A stretch of 64,000 nucleotides of DNA from Watersipora subatra (GCF_963576615.1 NC_088717.1:54780526-54844525), one strand, 5' to 3'. Positions 46,601 to 59,124 are shown, counted from the stretch's first letter. Numbers and translations: made by a program. Notes: generated by a model from the letters alone, not told the origin.

Positions 46601-49600
46601 GTACCTTATTAGCTTGGCCAATGTATGCCTTAATGCGCATGCTTATGGCTTTGTTTATAAAACAAATTATTCATGTCAGCATTGTTGGTTTTCATAAAGC
46701 AAAAACTTGATTGCTTTCTACATTTTATAGTTTTCTTTTAGGACATAGACATCGCAGGCCAATACGATGTTATGGTGCCTGACGTGGAATGTATTAGAAT
46801 TGTCTATGAGATCCTCAGTAAGCTGGAAGTTGGAAAGTTTGTTATAAAGGTGGGTTTATGCTCTGGGTGTTGTGCTCATGTTTACTACAATAAGGGCTAA
46901 GTCCGTCCATCAGTATGATCTATGATTAGCGATAGAATAAAAGATGACTTTGTACGGGATTCAAACTCTGACATTCAGCATTCACTTCAGCACCTGCCCT
47001 ATTCAATCGCCTTTTGGTACATGTATTTAAAACTATTATACAGATAGTTGCTCTCTGTGTTTTATGAGTAGACCTGACAATCTCTCACAGCATACTAGAG
47101 TGTCAGAGTATTAGCAGGTATATTTTAAATGTGTGCTTATTTAACGCATTCATTGTTTTATTAGTTATACTAGCTACTATATTTTATTATGAGCTTAAGC
47201 AAAGTTTTTAGTAGTCTAATAACTTTTTTAATTTTTGATAAGTCTTACTAGCTTTGAAAATCTTTTTGGTTAGGTTAAATGCAATGTTTATCTAGCCAGA
47301 TGTTAGATGTCTAGAGCCTCCGCCATGATTGTTCTGCAAGATATAACCGGAAAAAGCAGTTATTCTGAGGAAAAAGCAGTTATTCTGAGGAAAAAGCAGT
47401 TATTCTGAGTTGACGAACACTCTGAAGCACCAATTATTCAATCCATTTATTGTTTCACCAATTATTGTTTTATTCACCAATTATTGTTTTAGTAATTGTT
47501 TATGTGCTTTATTGAATGAGTACATTTACTGGCGCCTTAGATCATACGCTTAGATGCATATACTGATGATCATACTCCTAGGGTTAAACTCCTAAGGTCA
47601 TATATCTACAGTCGTTCACCTAGTTTTATTTTTCAGCATAGTACTCCGTAGTTCAATTTATGAACACTTTATGCCATTCTTTATAATTGCAGGTAAACCA
47701 TAGGCGACTGCTGGATGGTATGTTCAAAGTATGTGGAGTTAGGGCAGACAAGTTTAGGACTATTTGCTCTTCTGTTGACAAGCTTGACAAGGTAAAAACA
47801 CATTTGGGTTATGTAATTGAGTTGCTACATCACCTTATCTGCATTGGGGATGAAATTTAAAAGTTTTTCAAGCATTAAAATGAAAGTGATATGATCCACT
47901 TAATTAATACACATCCAGAAATTTTAATAGCAAATTATTTGCTGGAACACAAAGGACATGCAACTTCCAACTAAGAACAACAGAGGAGATAACAGAATAA
48001 CGGAGGACATAACAGAATAACAGAGGACAGAATAATGTGTTAATGTTTACCATGAGCTTATCTGTATTTCTATGAAGTGAAAAATATTAAACAACCAAAC
48101 CTCGACATACAAAGTTAATTCACTCCGGTATTTATTTCGTATGTTTGAATTTTCACACGTTGGAACTGTCACATGTTGGAACTGTCACATGTTGGAACTG
48201 TCACATGTTGAAACTGTCACATGTTGGAACTGTCACATTTTGGAACTGTCACATGTTGGAAGTGTCACATTTTGGAACTGTCACATGTTGGAATTGTCAC
48301 ATGTTGAAACTGTCACATGTTGGAATTGTCACATGTTGGATCTTATGTTCTTATAAGAATACTTTGTATTCTGTTGATTCATTCCAGTTCACTAAACCAT
48401 GATAAAAATCAAATATATATTGTAAAAGATGCATTATATAAAAATTAAAAAGCAAAAACATAAATTTAATGTAAAAACTTAATAAAGTAGTGATCAATAA
48501 AAAGAGATTTTCATAGTTAGTTTACTTACAAATACCTTTTACCTACTCTTGTCTTGTTTCAAATTTTTTGATAGGAAACGTAAAGTTTGAGCACATATTT
48601 CTCTTGACATCGCGAAGTAATTCCTAGATTATTACAAAATGCCTATGCATTAACTCTGTCTCCTCTGTTTCCTGTTTCTTATAACAGTCTAGATCAGGGG
48701 TCGGGAACCTATGGCTTGCGAGCCATATGTGGCTCTTTTGATGGCTGCATATGGCTCTTTCAGTCAAATAAGCAAGCAGTGAAATTGGCCAATCAAAACA
48801 AATCTAGTAGACTTTTAATTTTACTTGCGCTCGCAGCCGTGCTCACGAAGGCATTCACTTCACTGCATAGCTAGTTATAGACTTAGTCCTTGAAAGCAGT
48901 GAGTGTGCTATCCCTCCCCCCAACCCCCCCCCCCCCCCCCCGTGCTCCCATTGCGTTATATATCTAAATAGTTATTATTCGTAGGCAAAACCGGGACAAT
49001 AAGCTAGTTACTCTTAGCTCCACCTACTTGCTAAAAGGTCAATGTTATTTTATTGACTGGACGAAGTGTAATCCTGTCACAACTAGGAAAGCGCGATTTG
49101 AATCAGAGATTTGCTAATTGTTTTCGCAGACTTGGCATATGAGTTCAGATGTAAGTTTACAATCATTGTCCTACCTTTGTGTGAGCAACATTTTGCATGT
49201 CAATTTATTTGTATTATTTATGATATAATAATAATAGATTAATTTTGGGCAAAAAAATAATATTGAAAATCTTTCTACAGGTATATCATAACAAAAATAA
49301 ATTATGAAGAACGTGGCCGTTAGACTCCTTTGCGCGTGTGCAAAAGGGTTCGCATTACGGCTTGTTGTGAGGTCAAGACTTAAACCTGCCACGTTTTCTG
49401 GCGTTGTCAGCTAATTAATAACTTTGAAGCCCTTTTGAGAAGATGGCTAAAAGAAAAACAGGCGAGCAGTATCGTACTTTTCAGCAAGAATGGACAGAGC
49501 AATTTGCCTTTGTGGAGAGAGCAGGCTCTGCAGTATGTCTAGTACGCAACGATAAAATTGCATCTATGAAACGTTCTAATATAAAGCGGCACTTTGACAC

Positions 49601-52600
49601 GCATCATACTACATTTGCATCGAAATATCCTGAGGGGAGCAGCAGGAAAAAAGCATGTCAAGACCTATTATCAAGAGTGCAAGCTAGTCAGCAGCAACTC
49701 CGTGCTTGGACCCAACAAGGTGACTGTAACTCGGCTAGCTTTGCTGGCGCTTTAGCAATTGTGCGAAACGGAAAGCCTTTCACAGATGGGGAGTATGCCA
49801 AAGCATTCATGCTTGATGTCGCAAATGAACTTTTTGACGACTTTTCAGAAAAAGAAAAAATAATTAAACGAATAAAAGACATGCCTCTGTCAGCAAGAAC
49901 TGTTCACGGTCGTACCATCATGCTGTCAAATCAAATTGAAGCAACACAAGTGAAAGACATAAATGCTAGACAATTTTTTTCTCTTGCTGTGGATGAGTCA
50001 ACAGATGTAAGCAATTTATCCCAGTTCAGCGTGATTGCAAGGTATGTTGTCGGTGACACGCTGCTTGAGGAAAGTCTTGCTGTTTTACCTATGAAAGGGA
50101 CAACAAGAGGGGAGGATTTATTCAAGTCCTTCATTGAGTTCTCTAAAAAAAAAAATTTACCGATGAATAAACTTGTTTCTGTGTGCACTGACGGTGCTCC
50201 GTGCATGGTGGGCAAAAATAGAGGATTTGTGGCGCTTCTTCGTGAACATGAAAAGAGACGCATTTTAAGTTTTCACTGCATCCTACACCAGGAGGCGCTT
50301 TGTGCTCAGATGCGTGGCGGGCCGCTTGGTGAGGTGATGTCGCTGGTCATTCAGGTGGTCAACTTTATTGTTGCTCGAGCTTTAAATGATCGCCAGTTTA
50401 AAACACTGCTGGATGAAGTTGGGAATAATTATCCTGGTTTGCTTCTGCACAGCAACGTGCGTTAGTTGTCAAGAGGAAAGGTTCTCAGTCGTTTTGCGGC
50501 TTGTCTGAGCGAAATCCAGGCTTTTCTTGCAATGAAAAATGTTGAGCATCCTGAGTTAGCGGACACTGAGTGGCTCCTGAAGTTTTACTATCTCGTGGAC
50601 ATGACTGAACATCTAAACCAGCTCAATGTGAAAATGCAAGGCGTTGGAAATCCAATCTTATCCCTCCAACAAGCAGTGTTTGCATTTGAAAACAAGCTGG
50701 AAGTTTTCATCAGAGACATCGACACAGGTCGTCTACTACACTTTGAAAAATTAGGAGAATTTAGAGATGTGTGCACAGCAAGTGATCCTGCTCAATATCT
50801 TGATCTTCAGCAGCTAGCAGGTTTCACATCTAATCTTCTGCAGTCATTCAAAGGGCGCTTTAGAGAATTTCGTGAGTGCAGTCGTCTTTTTAAGTTCATC
50901 ACCCATCCACACGAGTGTGCAGTGGACAGCACTGACCTGAGTTACATTCCTGGGGTCTCCGTCAGAGATTTCGAGCTACAAGCGGCTGACCTGAGGGCCT
51001 CGGACGTGTGGGTAAATAAGTTCAAGTCACTGAATGAAGATTTGGAAAGACTTGCACGACATCAAGCAGAGTTGGCGAGCCAGCACAAGTGGGCAGAAAT
51101 GAAAAAACTTCAACCCGCAGACCAGCTGATTGTCAAAACTTGGAACACACTTCCAGTCACATACCACACACTGCATAGTGTTAGTATTGCTGTACTGACA
51201 ATGTTTGGCTCTACGTATGCATGTGAGCAGTCTTTCTCACATCTGAGGAACATTAAGACCAACCTACGATCGCCTTTGAGGGATGGAAGTCTCAATGCTT
51301 GCATGAAGCTTAACCTCACTACATATAAACCAGACTACAAAGCCATCAGCAAATCCATGCAGCACCAGAAATCGCATTAATGTTGAGAAAGACTCATTAG
51401 CAACAGTATAGTAATATTATTAAACAGAATCCAGTGACATATTGTGCTTGAAGTGTTGAAATTAATTAAAACGCACAACTTATTTGTGTTTTTAGTTGTA
51501 AACATATTGTATGGCTCTCACAATATTATATTTCAAAATATACGGTTTTTGTGACTCTCTCAGTCCAAAAGGTTCCTGACCCCTGGTCTAGATATTTGAC
51601 TGTGTTGAATTTGTTGTTGCATCCTCTACCCAGACCCTGACTAGTTTTACTAGTGTTTCTGATTGCAGGCTACTTGGGAGGAGGTAAGGAAAGAGATGGT
51701 GGAGGAGAAAGGGTTGGATGAAAAGACAGCAGACCGAATTGGAGAGTATGTGAAAATGAGTGGTGAGTAGACTAGCATTGGATTTGCCTCTCACAATGTG
51801 AGCACAACTCCAATACACTTCTCTCAAAAGTTGAATAGTGTACACATATGGTTTAGCCATTATGCAGTATTCTGTAACTGTAAGAAATCAGTATAGGCAT
51901 TTTCTAACTAAATTTAAGGAAGTATACCAACTGACTAGCTTCCTTTAAATTGTGAATTTGTTAGCGAATTCCTCTAGTGAGATAGCCATGTAGTGCGAAT
52001 ATTATAGCATACGAGCAAGCAAGCGCGTATTATAGATAGTGTGCTATCCTAGAACCTTTTTTTATGTAGTGTTCTGTAAACACATTGTGGTGCTATGTAA
52101 TACATTTGCGAGTCTGTAAATAATAAGCTCATTATTTTTTGAAAAATCTTGGCTAATAGGTGGACTTCAGCTCGTAGACACTTTAAAGGCAGATTTACAG
52201 ATGATTGGAAACAAGGATTGTATGAAAGCTCTGGCGGAGATGGAGACGTTGCTAAAATACTGCCAACTGTACAAGGTTCAAGATTGGGTGAGTCCTGCAT
52301 TATCTTCAGGCTTGTCCATTAGACAGACTAGCTTCAGGTAAAGTATGTTTTAGTGAAGTAAGTATTTATACTGATCATGATGCATTTGATTTTCTTCTCT
52401 CACATTATTCATCCAAGGCAGCACCGCGATAGGGATCAGTTTTTAAATGTGTGAATATAATTTTTTGTTTGCCTTAGTTTTTTATTACGGTTTGTTTTAA
52501 TACTATAATGTTATAATATATGTTTTTGTTTGTGATTAATTACCCGCCTTATTTACTATGTGTAGGCGTTTTGCCTGTGAAACTAATTAGGAGATAGGAA

Positions 52601-55600
52601 TCCCTGCTCAAACATGCTATGGTTGCACTTATGGAGAAAGTAAGCTGGCTCGTGCTGACTGAACATTATGGTGTCAAACATGGGGAGCACCAATATGTAC
52701 AACAATCATACTTGTAAATATTTCTATTTGTTTCAGCATCTCAAAGCTTCAATACGAAATGGTTCATTCCATCATCCATCAAACTGCAATGTGCACTGTA
52801 ACAATAAAGCTACCAAACATTTTCTCATTTAACCTCTCGCTAATCTTCGGAACGGTCAACCTTTCAAACATTTTTATTACTGCCGTCGCATCATCCTGCG
52901 ATCTTAGATTTTGTCAACTTTTATTCCATACGACACCACAGCAGTTACCTCAGCATCGACTAAAATTTGCAAATGAAGTAGTTTATGGTTTTGTCTCAGA
53001 TGTTTTAGTAGCCAATCTTATTGATTCTATTTTATTCTACTGTTTGTTTTCACAGCAGGTTGGCCAGAAATAATATAAACCAACTTTTTATAATGTCAAC
53101 TATTGATCTTGCTCGATTTAGGAGGAACTAGAGCTTACAGTTTATTGGACAATTTATCAATAGAGAATGTAATATTTGCAGTACCTTTTCCGAGCGGTTG
53201 ATTCAATCTACTGTATATATATAAATGTGAGTGTTCGTCGTTCGTATGTTATAGCGTCATTCAGTTATAGCGATAAAGTTTTAGGAATTAAAAACCGCTT
53301 CGTATCAGGTTTGAACTCGGAAACCCCAGTTTTGCAGGCACGCTATCCACTATACTACATGGAATACTTGTTCGCCTACTTATTACACTTGCCAGTTTTC
53401 AATGGTGATTGGTTAAAATTAGAGATGCCCCGATTCTAACTTCACCAGCCGATTCAGATACCGATCCGATATACCGATTCTTATAGAAAAATAATCCGAT
53501 TCAGATACCGATTCAGATCTTTTGTGTTGCATAGATAATCATTAATTTTATTATGCAAATATAAACTTAATGCAAAGAAAATATAAATATTGATGCATTT
53601 ATTTGTTTGTATTTATGGAAAAAGATATACATGTATATTAAATTCACATACTGACATACCGTGCATCTAGTAACAAAACAGTCCATGTTTCTTGTAATCT
53701 GCTATTAATAATGGTAATTACTGTTAGCGGTACATCTTTCTCTGTGATAACGAAGTCTGTCTTCTACTGCTGAACGAACTGATGCACCGGTACAAGTTTA
53801 GAGCAAATAAACGTTTATCTAAATTACCATTTGTGATTCAATTATCTCAGTGAGACGTCCTTATCTTCCATCACTAGCGATGTAGCCAGTCGTACTGAAG
53901 AAGGATTAACTTGCAACAGATGATGGAGGACAGGCTAAATACCGATAAGCCACTCAGGTTATTTTATGCGATGCAAACGATACATCATATCATCAGGATC
54001 AAGAGAGATACGTAAATAACTTTATGCATTGACTGCTCAAATTACTTTCGTAATGCTAGTACATAGAAATGTTACACCGCACGCACGCATTCTTGTTTCC
54101 ATCATGGGTCTCTTGTTCGTGATTGGCTGCAATAAATCATATCGCTGTAATTGGGAAATACTGCACTTGTTGATTACGTCCTGTCTAAAGCCAAAAGATT
54201 CCTCGGCTGTATTGACGTTTATCAGGCTATAGACATGAAATAGATTCTGTGACAGGCTTGGAATTCATTAGGTGAAAGTAAGGAACTTGCAGCTGATGAT
54301 TTTTGATTAGTGCAGCAGGCTAAAATACGGCTTTCCGCTAAATAGTTGATCTGCAAAAAGTATCTGAAGTTTCCGATTTTTAAGAAAATATCGGCCGATA
54401 CCGATTCAGATACTTAACACCCATATCGGCACCGATACCGATTCCGATATTGAAATCGGGGCAACTCTAGTTAAAATACCCACGCTTCAGCTAGCACGCT
54501 AGCTAGAAGAAAAATTTTACTATAAGAAAAATATATGCTCAGACTTACCCAATGTGCTTTAAATGTATATATGTATATAACATAAACTTGATTAAACTTA
54601 AAGCATACATAGACATGAACAAACACTTTCATTTAAAAGTTGTATATGTTGATTAAAAATAAATTTTCTGGGCAAAAACTTTTTTCTTACCCGTGCAACG
54701 CCCAGCATTCAACCTGTGCAACACATTCAGCAAGTTGTGATATAAGTTTTAACAAATGGAGCCGCTTGACTATGTAACAATAATGAGCTATAATGATGTT
54801 AATTTTTGAGTTCGTTTAAGACCTGTTTGGTCCCTCGTTGCAAACTGGCCCTGCTACTAATACTAGCACACTTCATGCTAGGGCACCCACGGCTCGTCTC
54901 ATTTTGCTGTGCTATGAGGCAGACTGCATCTCTGAGATAACTTTTGCTACTTTAGAAACAACTAATGAATGTGAAATATCCAGTTGCTAACTAATGTAGT
55001 TACTGTGATCTTTAGGTGTCATTTGACTTGAGCTTAGCCCGAGGCCTTGACTACTACACTGGCGTTATATACGAGGCGGTGCTCAAGGGTGCTGAAGGGA
55101 AGGACGAAGAGAATAACGTGGGAAGTGTTGCCGGTGGAGGCAGATATGACGAGTTGGTTGGAATGTTTGACACCAAAGGTTTGTAGGATAGTTCCAATTA
55201 TTAATACAGTTGAACATCAGTTGTTGCGGTTAATCGGGACTGGTGAAAAAGGGACTGGGAAAAGGTGAAAAGTGAAAATCTGCCAAGTAGCAACTAATAA
55301 ACTCCTATCTAATGGAGTCACGTTCTCATGATTCATAAGCTTTGTCCTCATTTTTGTTGTTCAACAAACGATTTTGAGTTGATGCCGTTTAGAAGGCATA
55401 ATGAAAGGTGTCATAAATATTTTACACTGCATAAAACGCAACATAAAACAGCGAACTGCGACAGCTCTCACAATGACGGTTAAAAAGGGATCTCTGTAGG
55501 TAAGAATATGGGGGAGATTGATCTATTTTATGCATTTTAGTTTATTTATTTTCTTTAATTAATTTTTTTTTCAGTTAAGTACTGGAGCTACGGAAGCTGA

Positions 55601-58600
55601 ACCGTGAAGAAGCGAGATATTGCTGAATAGTAAAACCTTTTTAATCAGTTATCTTTTCTCTTAGACTGTTACGACAGGCAGACTTTGAATATGTTATTAA
55701 ACTTTGCCAACCGTGGTATGTTTTATTAATGGGTGGGCTAATTATTAGCTGTGATAAAGAACGAAAAAGCTTTTTTTCTGAACACGCAGTTGCGGGGCTT
55801 CACAAATTTTTCTATATGGTTTTTGTGTAGCTCTTGCACTCGATAAAAATACCGTTCACTATTATTTACATCTTCCTTCCACATAGTTTATGAAATTCAA
55901 GTTTTGTAGATTCTGAATGGCCATTTTGAAGTTTAAAAAAGTATAATTTATTTACCTGTCACCTTTGTTTGAATTTATCCCAAAAGTTTTGTGAAAGCAA
56001 AGCTGTGGTGGCTCTGAACAACAACTGTATTGAAGATTTAAAGTCTGACTCAGAATCCGACCATGAATTTTAAAATGGGCTTTGCAACATATATGGTAAG
56101 GCTACTGCTGACACTGTTTTTACTCATTTGGAGAAAATTCTCAGTTTTTAATTGAGAACAAATCGCAAAGATGTCGTTAGGGGGATGAAGGTTCAAGGAG
56201 AGACTATTAAAGGTGACTGCAGTATTTATCGCTGCAATTGCAAGGTGTCAAGTAGTGCTAGACGTGAGGAGCCATAATTTATATCACAGCTCACCAATTT
56301 TAGGCTGTCAATATTTAAGCTCATTACAGAATTCAAGGCGGCTATCATATGTTTTTCGTCAAAATTAGTACACGTAGGAAGAATGTTTTGGTTATCATAG
56401 TTGAAAAACTCAAATATTACAGATCATTTGATGAATGGTAATTTTTTTGTGTTTCAAGTTTTTCGCTCTTACTGATGACTATTTTGAACCAACCATTGCT
56501 TCTAGACCATTAACATCGAGTTTATCTGCTATATAGGTACTCGGCTTGGTTCGACTGTAGTAATATTGTTATGCCTTCTAAGATTAGATTGCTTTTGCAT
56601 CCACTGTTATAGTGAGTTTGGGAGATATTATTTCCATTTCCTTCTGTGGCTGCAAAAAACTGAATAGTCCATTTTGTAACCTGAAGACAAAAGAAAATAT
56701 CTCAAGTAACATAAGAATTATGTTGCCGTGGAGATTTTAATTGTAAGCAAGCTATTCCAATTCTTATTTGCTTGCGAAACTGTAGCATATTTATGGCTAA
56801 ACAACTTTGATGGAAAGTCGATCCTTGCAAAGGTTTGAGTGTTTGTAATAGCGTTAATAAGTTACGGAGCCCACATGTGTCGAAAAGGTCTGACTTATAC
56901 CCGACAAGCAACTGCAAGTAAATGTCTATGACTTGACATTTGATATTGTATTGTTTGTCCACAGGTAAGAATGTGCCATGCGTTGGCGTGAGCATAGGCA
57001 TAGAGAGACTTTTCACTATTCTCGAGCAGCAACATGAGGCAGCCGATAAGAAAATAAGGACAACTGACACGCAGGTCTACATAGTCTCTGCTCACAAGGA
57101 CCTTGTCGAGGAAAGAATGAAATTGGCCACTGAACTCTGGGAAGCTGGCATAAGTGTATGTTTGTGTCGCGTGTCACTCTACTCGCTTCTAGTGATAAGA
57201 GCATCTGTGATACCAGTATCCGCGATATCACTATCCACAATACCAGTATCTGCGATACCAGTATCCGGGATACCAGTATCCGCGATACCAGTATCCGCGA
57301 TGCCAGTATCCGCGATGCCAGTATCCCTGATATCAGTATTTGGGATGCCAGTATCCTCGATATCAGTATCCGCGATATCAGTATCCGCGATACCAGTATC
57401 CGCGATACCAGTATCCGCGATATCAGTATCCGCGATACCAGTATCCGGGATACCAGTAGCCGCGATACCAGTAGCCGCGATACCAGTATCCGCGATATCA
57501 GTGTTCGCGATATCAGTGTTCGCGATATCAGTGTTCGCGATATCAGTATCCGCGATACCAGTATCCGCGATACCAGTATCCGCGATACCAGTATTCGCGA
57601 TACCAACAGTATCCACGATACCAGCATCCACGATACCAGTATCCGCGATACCAGTATCCGCGATACCAACAGTATCCACGATACCAGCATCCACGATACC
57701 AGCATCCGCGATACCAGTATCCGCGATACCAGTATCCGCGATACCAGTATCCGCGATATCAGTATCCGCGATATCAGTATCCGCGATACCAGTATCTGTC
57801 ATACCAAAATCCACAATACCAGTATCAGTGATATCGATATCCGCGATATCAATATCTGCAAAACCAAAATCAGCGATACTGGTCTCCGTGATACCAGTAT
57901 CCGCAATATCAGTATCAGCGATACCAGTATCTGCGATATCATTATCAGCGATACCAGTATCAGCGATACCAGTATTAGCGATACCAGTATCAGTGATACC
58001 AGTGCCATCTGTGATACCAATGCCATCTGTGAAACCAGTATCAGTGATACCAGTGCTATCTGTGATACCAGTATCAGTGATATCAGTGCTATCTGTGATA
58101 CCAGTATCAGTGATATCAGTATCAGTGATACGAGTGCCATCTGTGATACCAGTATCAGTGATATCAGTATCAGTAATACGAGTGCCATCTGTGATACAAG
58201 TATCAGTGATATCAGCAATACCGTTGTATCGCTGGTAGTTTATCCAGTGTATCGCTGATTTGCATTAGTCAGTAATATTTGTATAAGACATGTACACTAG
58301 TCAATAGTCGGAGTATTTACTCTGTACACTAGTCAGTAGGAGGAGTATATACTCTGTACACTAGTTAGTAGTAGGAGTATTTACTCTGTACACTAGTCAG
58401 TAGGAGGAGTATATACTCTGTACACTAGTTAGTAGTAGGAGTATAAACTCTGTACACTAGTCAATAGTAGAAGTATATACTCTGTACACTAGTCAGTAGT
58501 AGGAGTATATACTCTGAACACTAGTCAGTAGTAGGAGTATAAGTTCTGCATACTAGTCATTAGTAGGAGTATATACTCTATACACTAGTCAATAGTAGGA

Positions 58601-59124
58601 GTATATACTCTGTAAACTAGTCAGTAGTAGGAGTAAAATCTCTGTACACTAGTCAGTGATAGTAGTGTATCCTTTGTACTGTAGTCAATTAATGTTGATG
58701 ACTTTTTGGCAGACGGAGCATTCATATAAGACAAACCCCAAAATCCTCAGGCAATATCAGACGTGTGAAGATGAGGGAATTCCATTAGCCGTTGTTATTG
58801 GGTCTAGTGAGCTTGAGAGAGGCGTGGTTAAACTCCGAGATGTAGCTGACCGATCTGATGTTAGTGGGCTAATATTTATCTATCCAGTTGTTTTTTGTCA
58901 TACCACCTGATACACTCAAAACACTCCTGTGTCCTCTCTTTGCTATCTCATGTTTATCTTTCTATGCTTTCTAATATGCGGTTGGAACTTTTGTATACAA
59001 AATGAACATCATTTTATTATTGCTTTGCCATTTTATTTATCTATTTGAACAGATTGAAGTGCCACGAGAAAATATGATAGAGGAGATAAGACAGCGATTG
59101 TCTCTTATGAAGCAAACTTCTTGA
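40617..59124 (+). CDS. HARS1: Histidyl-tRNA synthetase, 12 exons, complete (cytosolic form)
   Basis: Class II aminoacyl-tRNA synthetase that charges tRNA-His with histidine using ATP. Exons: 40617-40700, 42116-42211, 43130-43325, 46313-46458, 46742-46849, 47693-47791, 51669-51762, 52160-52287, 55016-55178, 56965-57155, 58713-58859, 59053-59124. All have GT/AG borders and compatible phases; the sum is 1524 nt, 507 aa plus TGA, against 509 aa in human HARS1. Exons 1-2 encode the N-terminal WHEP domain (about residues 1-60). Visible motifs are [21 protein letters not shown] (motif 1 region), motif 2 with [19 protein letters not shown], the HisA motif [11 protein letters not shown], and motif 3 GVSIGIERL. 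The C-terminal anticodon-binding domain occupies exons 10-12. The start ATG at 40617 has A at -3 and G at +4. Identification rests on strong recall of the family; the exon borders were read by eye from splice sites. Confidence 0.96.
41671..41784 (+). CDS. HARS1: Alternative first exon of the synthetase: mitochondrial presequence
   Basis: An ATG at 41671 (A at -3) opens 38 codons ending exactly at a consensus donor GTAAGT (41785). The exon ends in phase 0, the phase needed to splice to exon 2 at 42116. The peptide begins [17 protein letters not shown], has four Arg in its first 20 residues, many Ser/Thr and Leu, and no Asp or Glu, which is typical of a cleavable mitochondrial targeting peptide. 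Joined to exons 2-12 it gives a 517-aa protein. Single-gene dual targeting of HisRS by alternative 5' ends is known in other invertebrates, whereas vertebrates have separate HARS1 and HARS2. The use of this exon is inference; no second HisRS gene is in the window to exclude it. Confidence 0.78.
42560..42665. repeat. AT microsatellite in synthetase intron 2
   Basis: TATATATATATATATA runs with TAATATATTA-type flanks. Simple sequence. Confidence 0.8.
43881..44225 (+). repeat. 26-bp minisatellite, about 13 copies
   Basis: Unit TACTATTGTCTGTTGATAGC plus AACTAG; variants AACTGG and GTCGATAG. In synthetase intron 3 (43326-46312). Confidence 0.95.
45391..46060 (+). repeat. Two direct copies of a DNA-transposon-derived repeat
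   Basis: 45391-45640 and 45845-46055 share ACAAACAGTAAAAT, CCCCTTTGGCC, TTCAAATA and AATGACTGTACAGTAACTG in order. The first begins TACAATAGATACTCCTATAA, resembling the end at 25796. In synthetase intron 3. Confidence 0.7.
47347..47410 (+). repeat. 20-bp tandem repeat, three copies
   Basis: Unit GGAAAAAGCAGTTATTCTGA in synthetase intron 5. Confidence 0.9.
48157..48341 (+). repeat. 16-bp minisatellite, about 11 copies
   Basis: Unit TTGGAACTGTCACATG; variants with AAACTG, GAAGTG and CACATTT. In synthetase intron 6, about 350 bp before the hAT insertion. Two overlapping frames of 70-85 codons are repeat artefacts. Confidence 0.93.
48695..51585 (+). mobile_element. Full-length hAT transposon in synthetase intron 6
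   Basis: Ends CAGGGGTCGGGAACCT and, inverted, CAGGGGTCAGGAACCT (15 of 16 match). GTCTAGAT is duplicated exactly outside both ends (48687-48694, 51586-51593), the 8-bp duplication of hAT elements. The element is 2891 bp and carries one transposase frame (49443-51380) on the same strand as the synthetase. Left sub-terminal GAGCCATATGTGGCTC words could be transposase-binding sites. A poly-C run lies at 48925-48941. Exact duplications and a nearly open frame point to recent insertion. Confidence 0.95.
49443..51380 (+). pseudogene. hAT transposase (ZBED5/SCAND3-like), one in-frame stop
   Basis: ATG at 49443; the frame runs 645 codons plus TAA, interrupted only by TAG at 50463-50465. The N-terminus resembles a BED finger with RHFDTHH as the His half, but the CxxC half reads CLVR, so one zinc ligand is lost. 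The RNase-H-like core has VDESTDVS (first Asp), [10 protein letters not shown] (second Asp) and [13 protein letters not shown]. The C-terminal dimerisation block has [18 protein letters not shown]. The TAG falls in the block VR-stop-LSRG, where relatives have VRWLSRG, so a TGG-to-TAG change at a conserved Trp is likely. Length is usual for the family. It is probably inactive. Confidence 0.92.
53210..54725 (+). mobile_element. Dispersed repeat split by a hAT-like MITE
   Basis: 53210-53411 (GTGAGTGTTCGTCGTTCGTA, then CAGGTTTGAACTCGG) and 54478-54725 (CACTTTCATTT, ATGTTGATTAAAAATAAATT, TTACCCGTGCAACGCCC) appear to be one element, since a 1.05-kb insertion with target duplications separates them. 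The 3' part resembles 23085-23290 and part of 18230-18310. Class not determined. Confidence 0.5.
53420..54469. mobile_element. hAT-like MITE in synthetase intron 8
   Basis: GTTAAAAT duplicated at 53412-53419 and 54470-54477. Ends TAGAGATGCCCCGATT and, inverted, TAGAGTTGCCCCGATT (15 of 16). Sub-terminal GATACCGATTCAGAT words repeat near both ends. No transposase frame. Confidence 0.88.
55179..56964. other. Synthetase intron 9, no supported feature
   Basis: Contains a short acidic frame near 56030 ([11 protein letters not shown]) that could be a scrap of a transposase N-terminus, but nothing continues it. No repeat was resolved. Confidence 0.35.
57185..58250. repeat. 15-bp minisatellite, about 70 copies
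   Basis: Unit GATACCAGTATCCGC on the plus strand, beginning about 30 bases after the exon 10 donor. The first two thirds favour CCGC; the last third favours AGTATCAGTGATACC and GCCATCTGTG types. As the period is a multiple of three and the unit lacks stops in several frames, long frames exist on both strands. These are artefacts of the repeat. Confidence 0.95.
58281..58672 (+). repeat. 32-bp minisatellite, about 12 copies
   Basis: Unit GTACACTAGTCAGTAGTAGG plus AGTATATACTCT. It follows the 15-bp array almost directly and ends about 40 bases before exon 11 of the synthetase (58713). Confidence 0.95.

Noticed and set aside
48141-48402. Two Cys/His-rich frames that resemble zinc-finger repeats
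   Set aside because: A 16-bp minisatellite read in overlapping frames; the Cys/His pattern is a coincidence.
56940-58258. Frames of 432, 366, 229, 211 and 139 codons on both strands
   Set aside because: All are produced by a 15-bp repeat without stops; only 56965-57155 is a true exon (synthetase exon 10).
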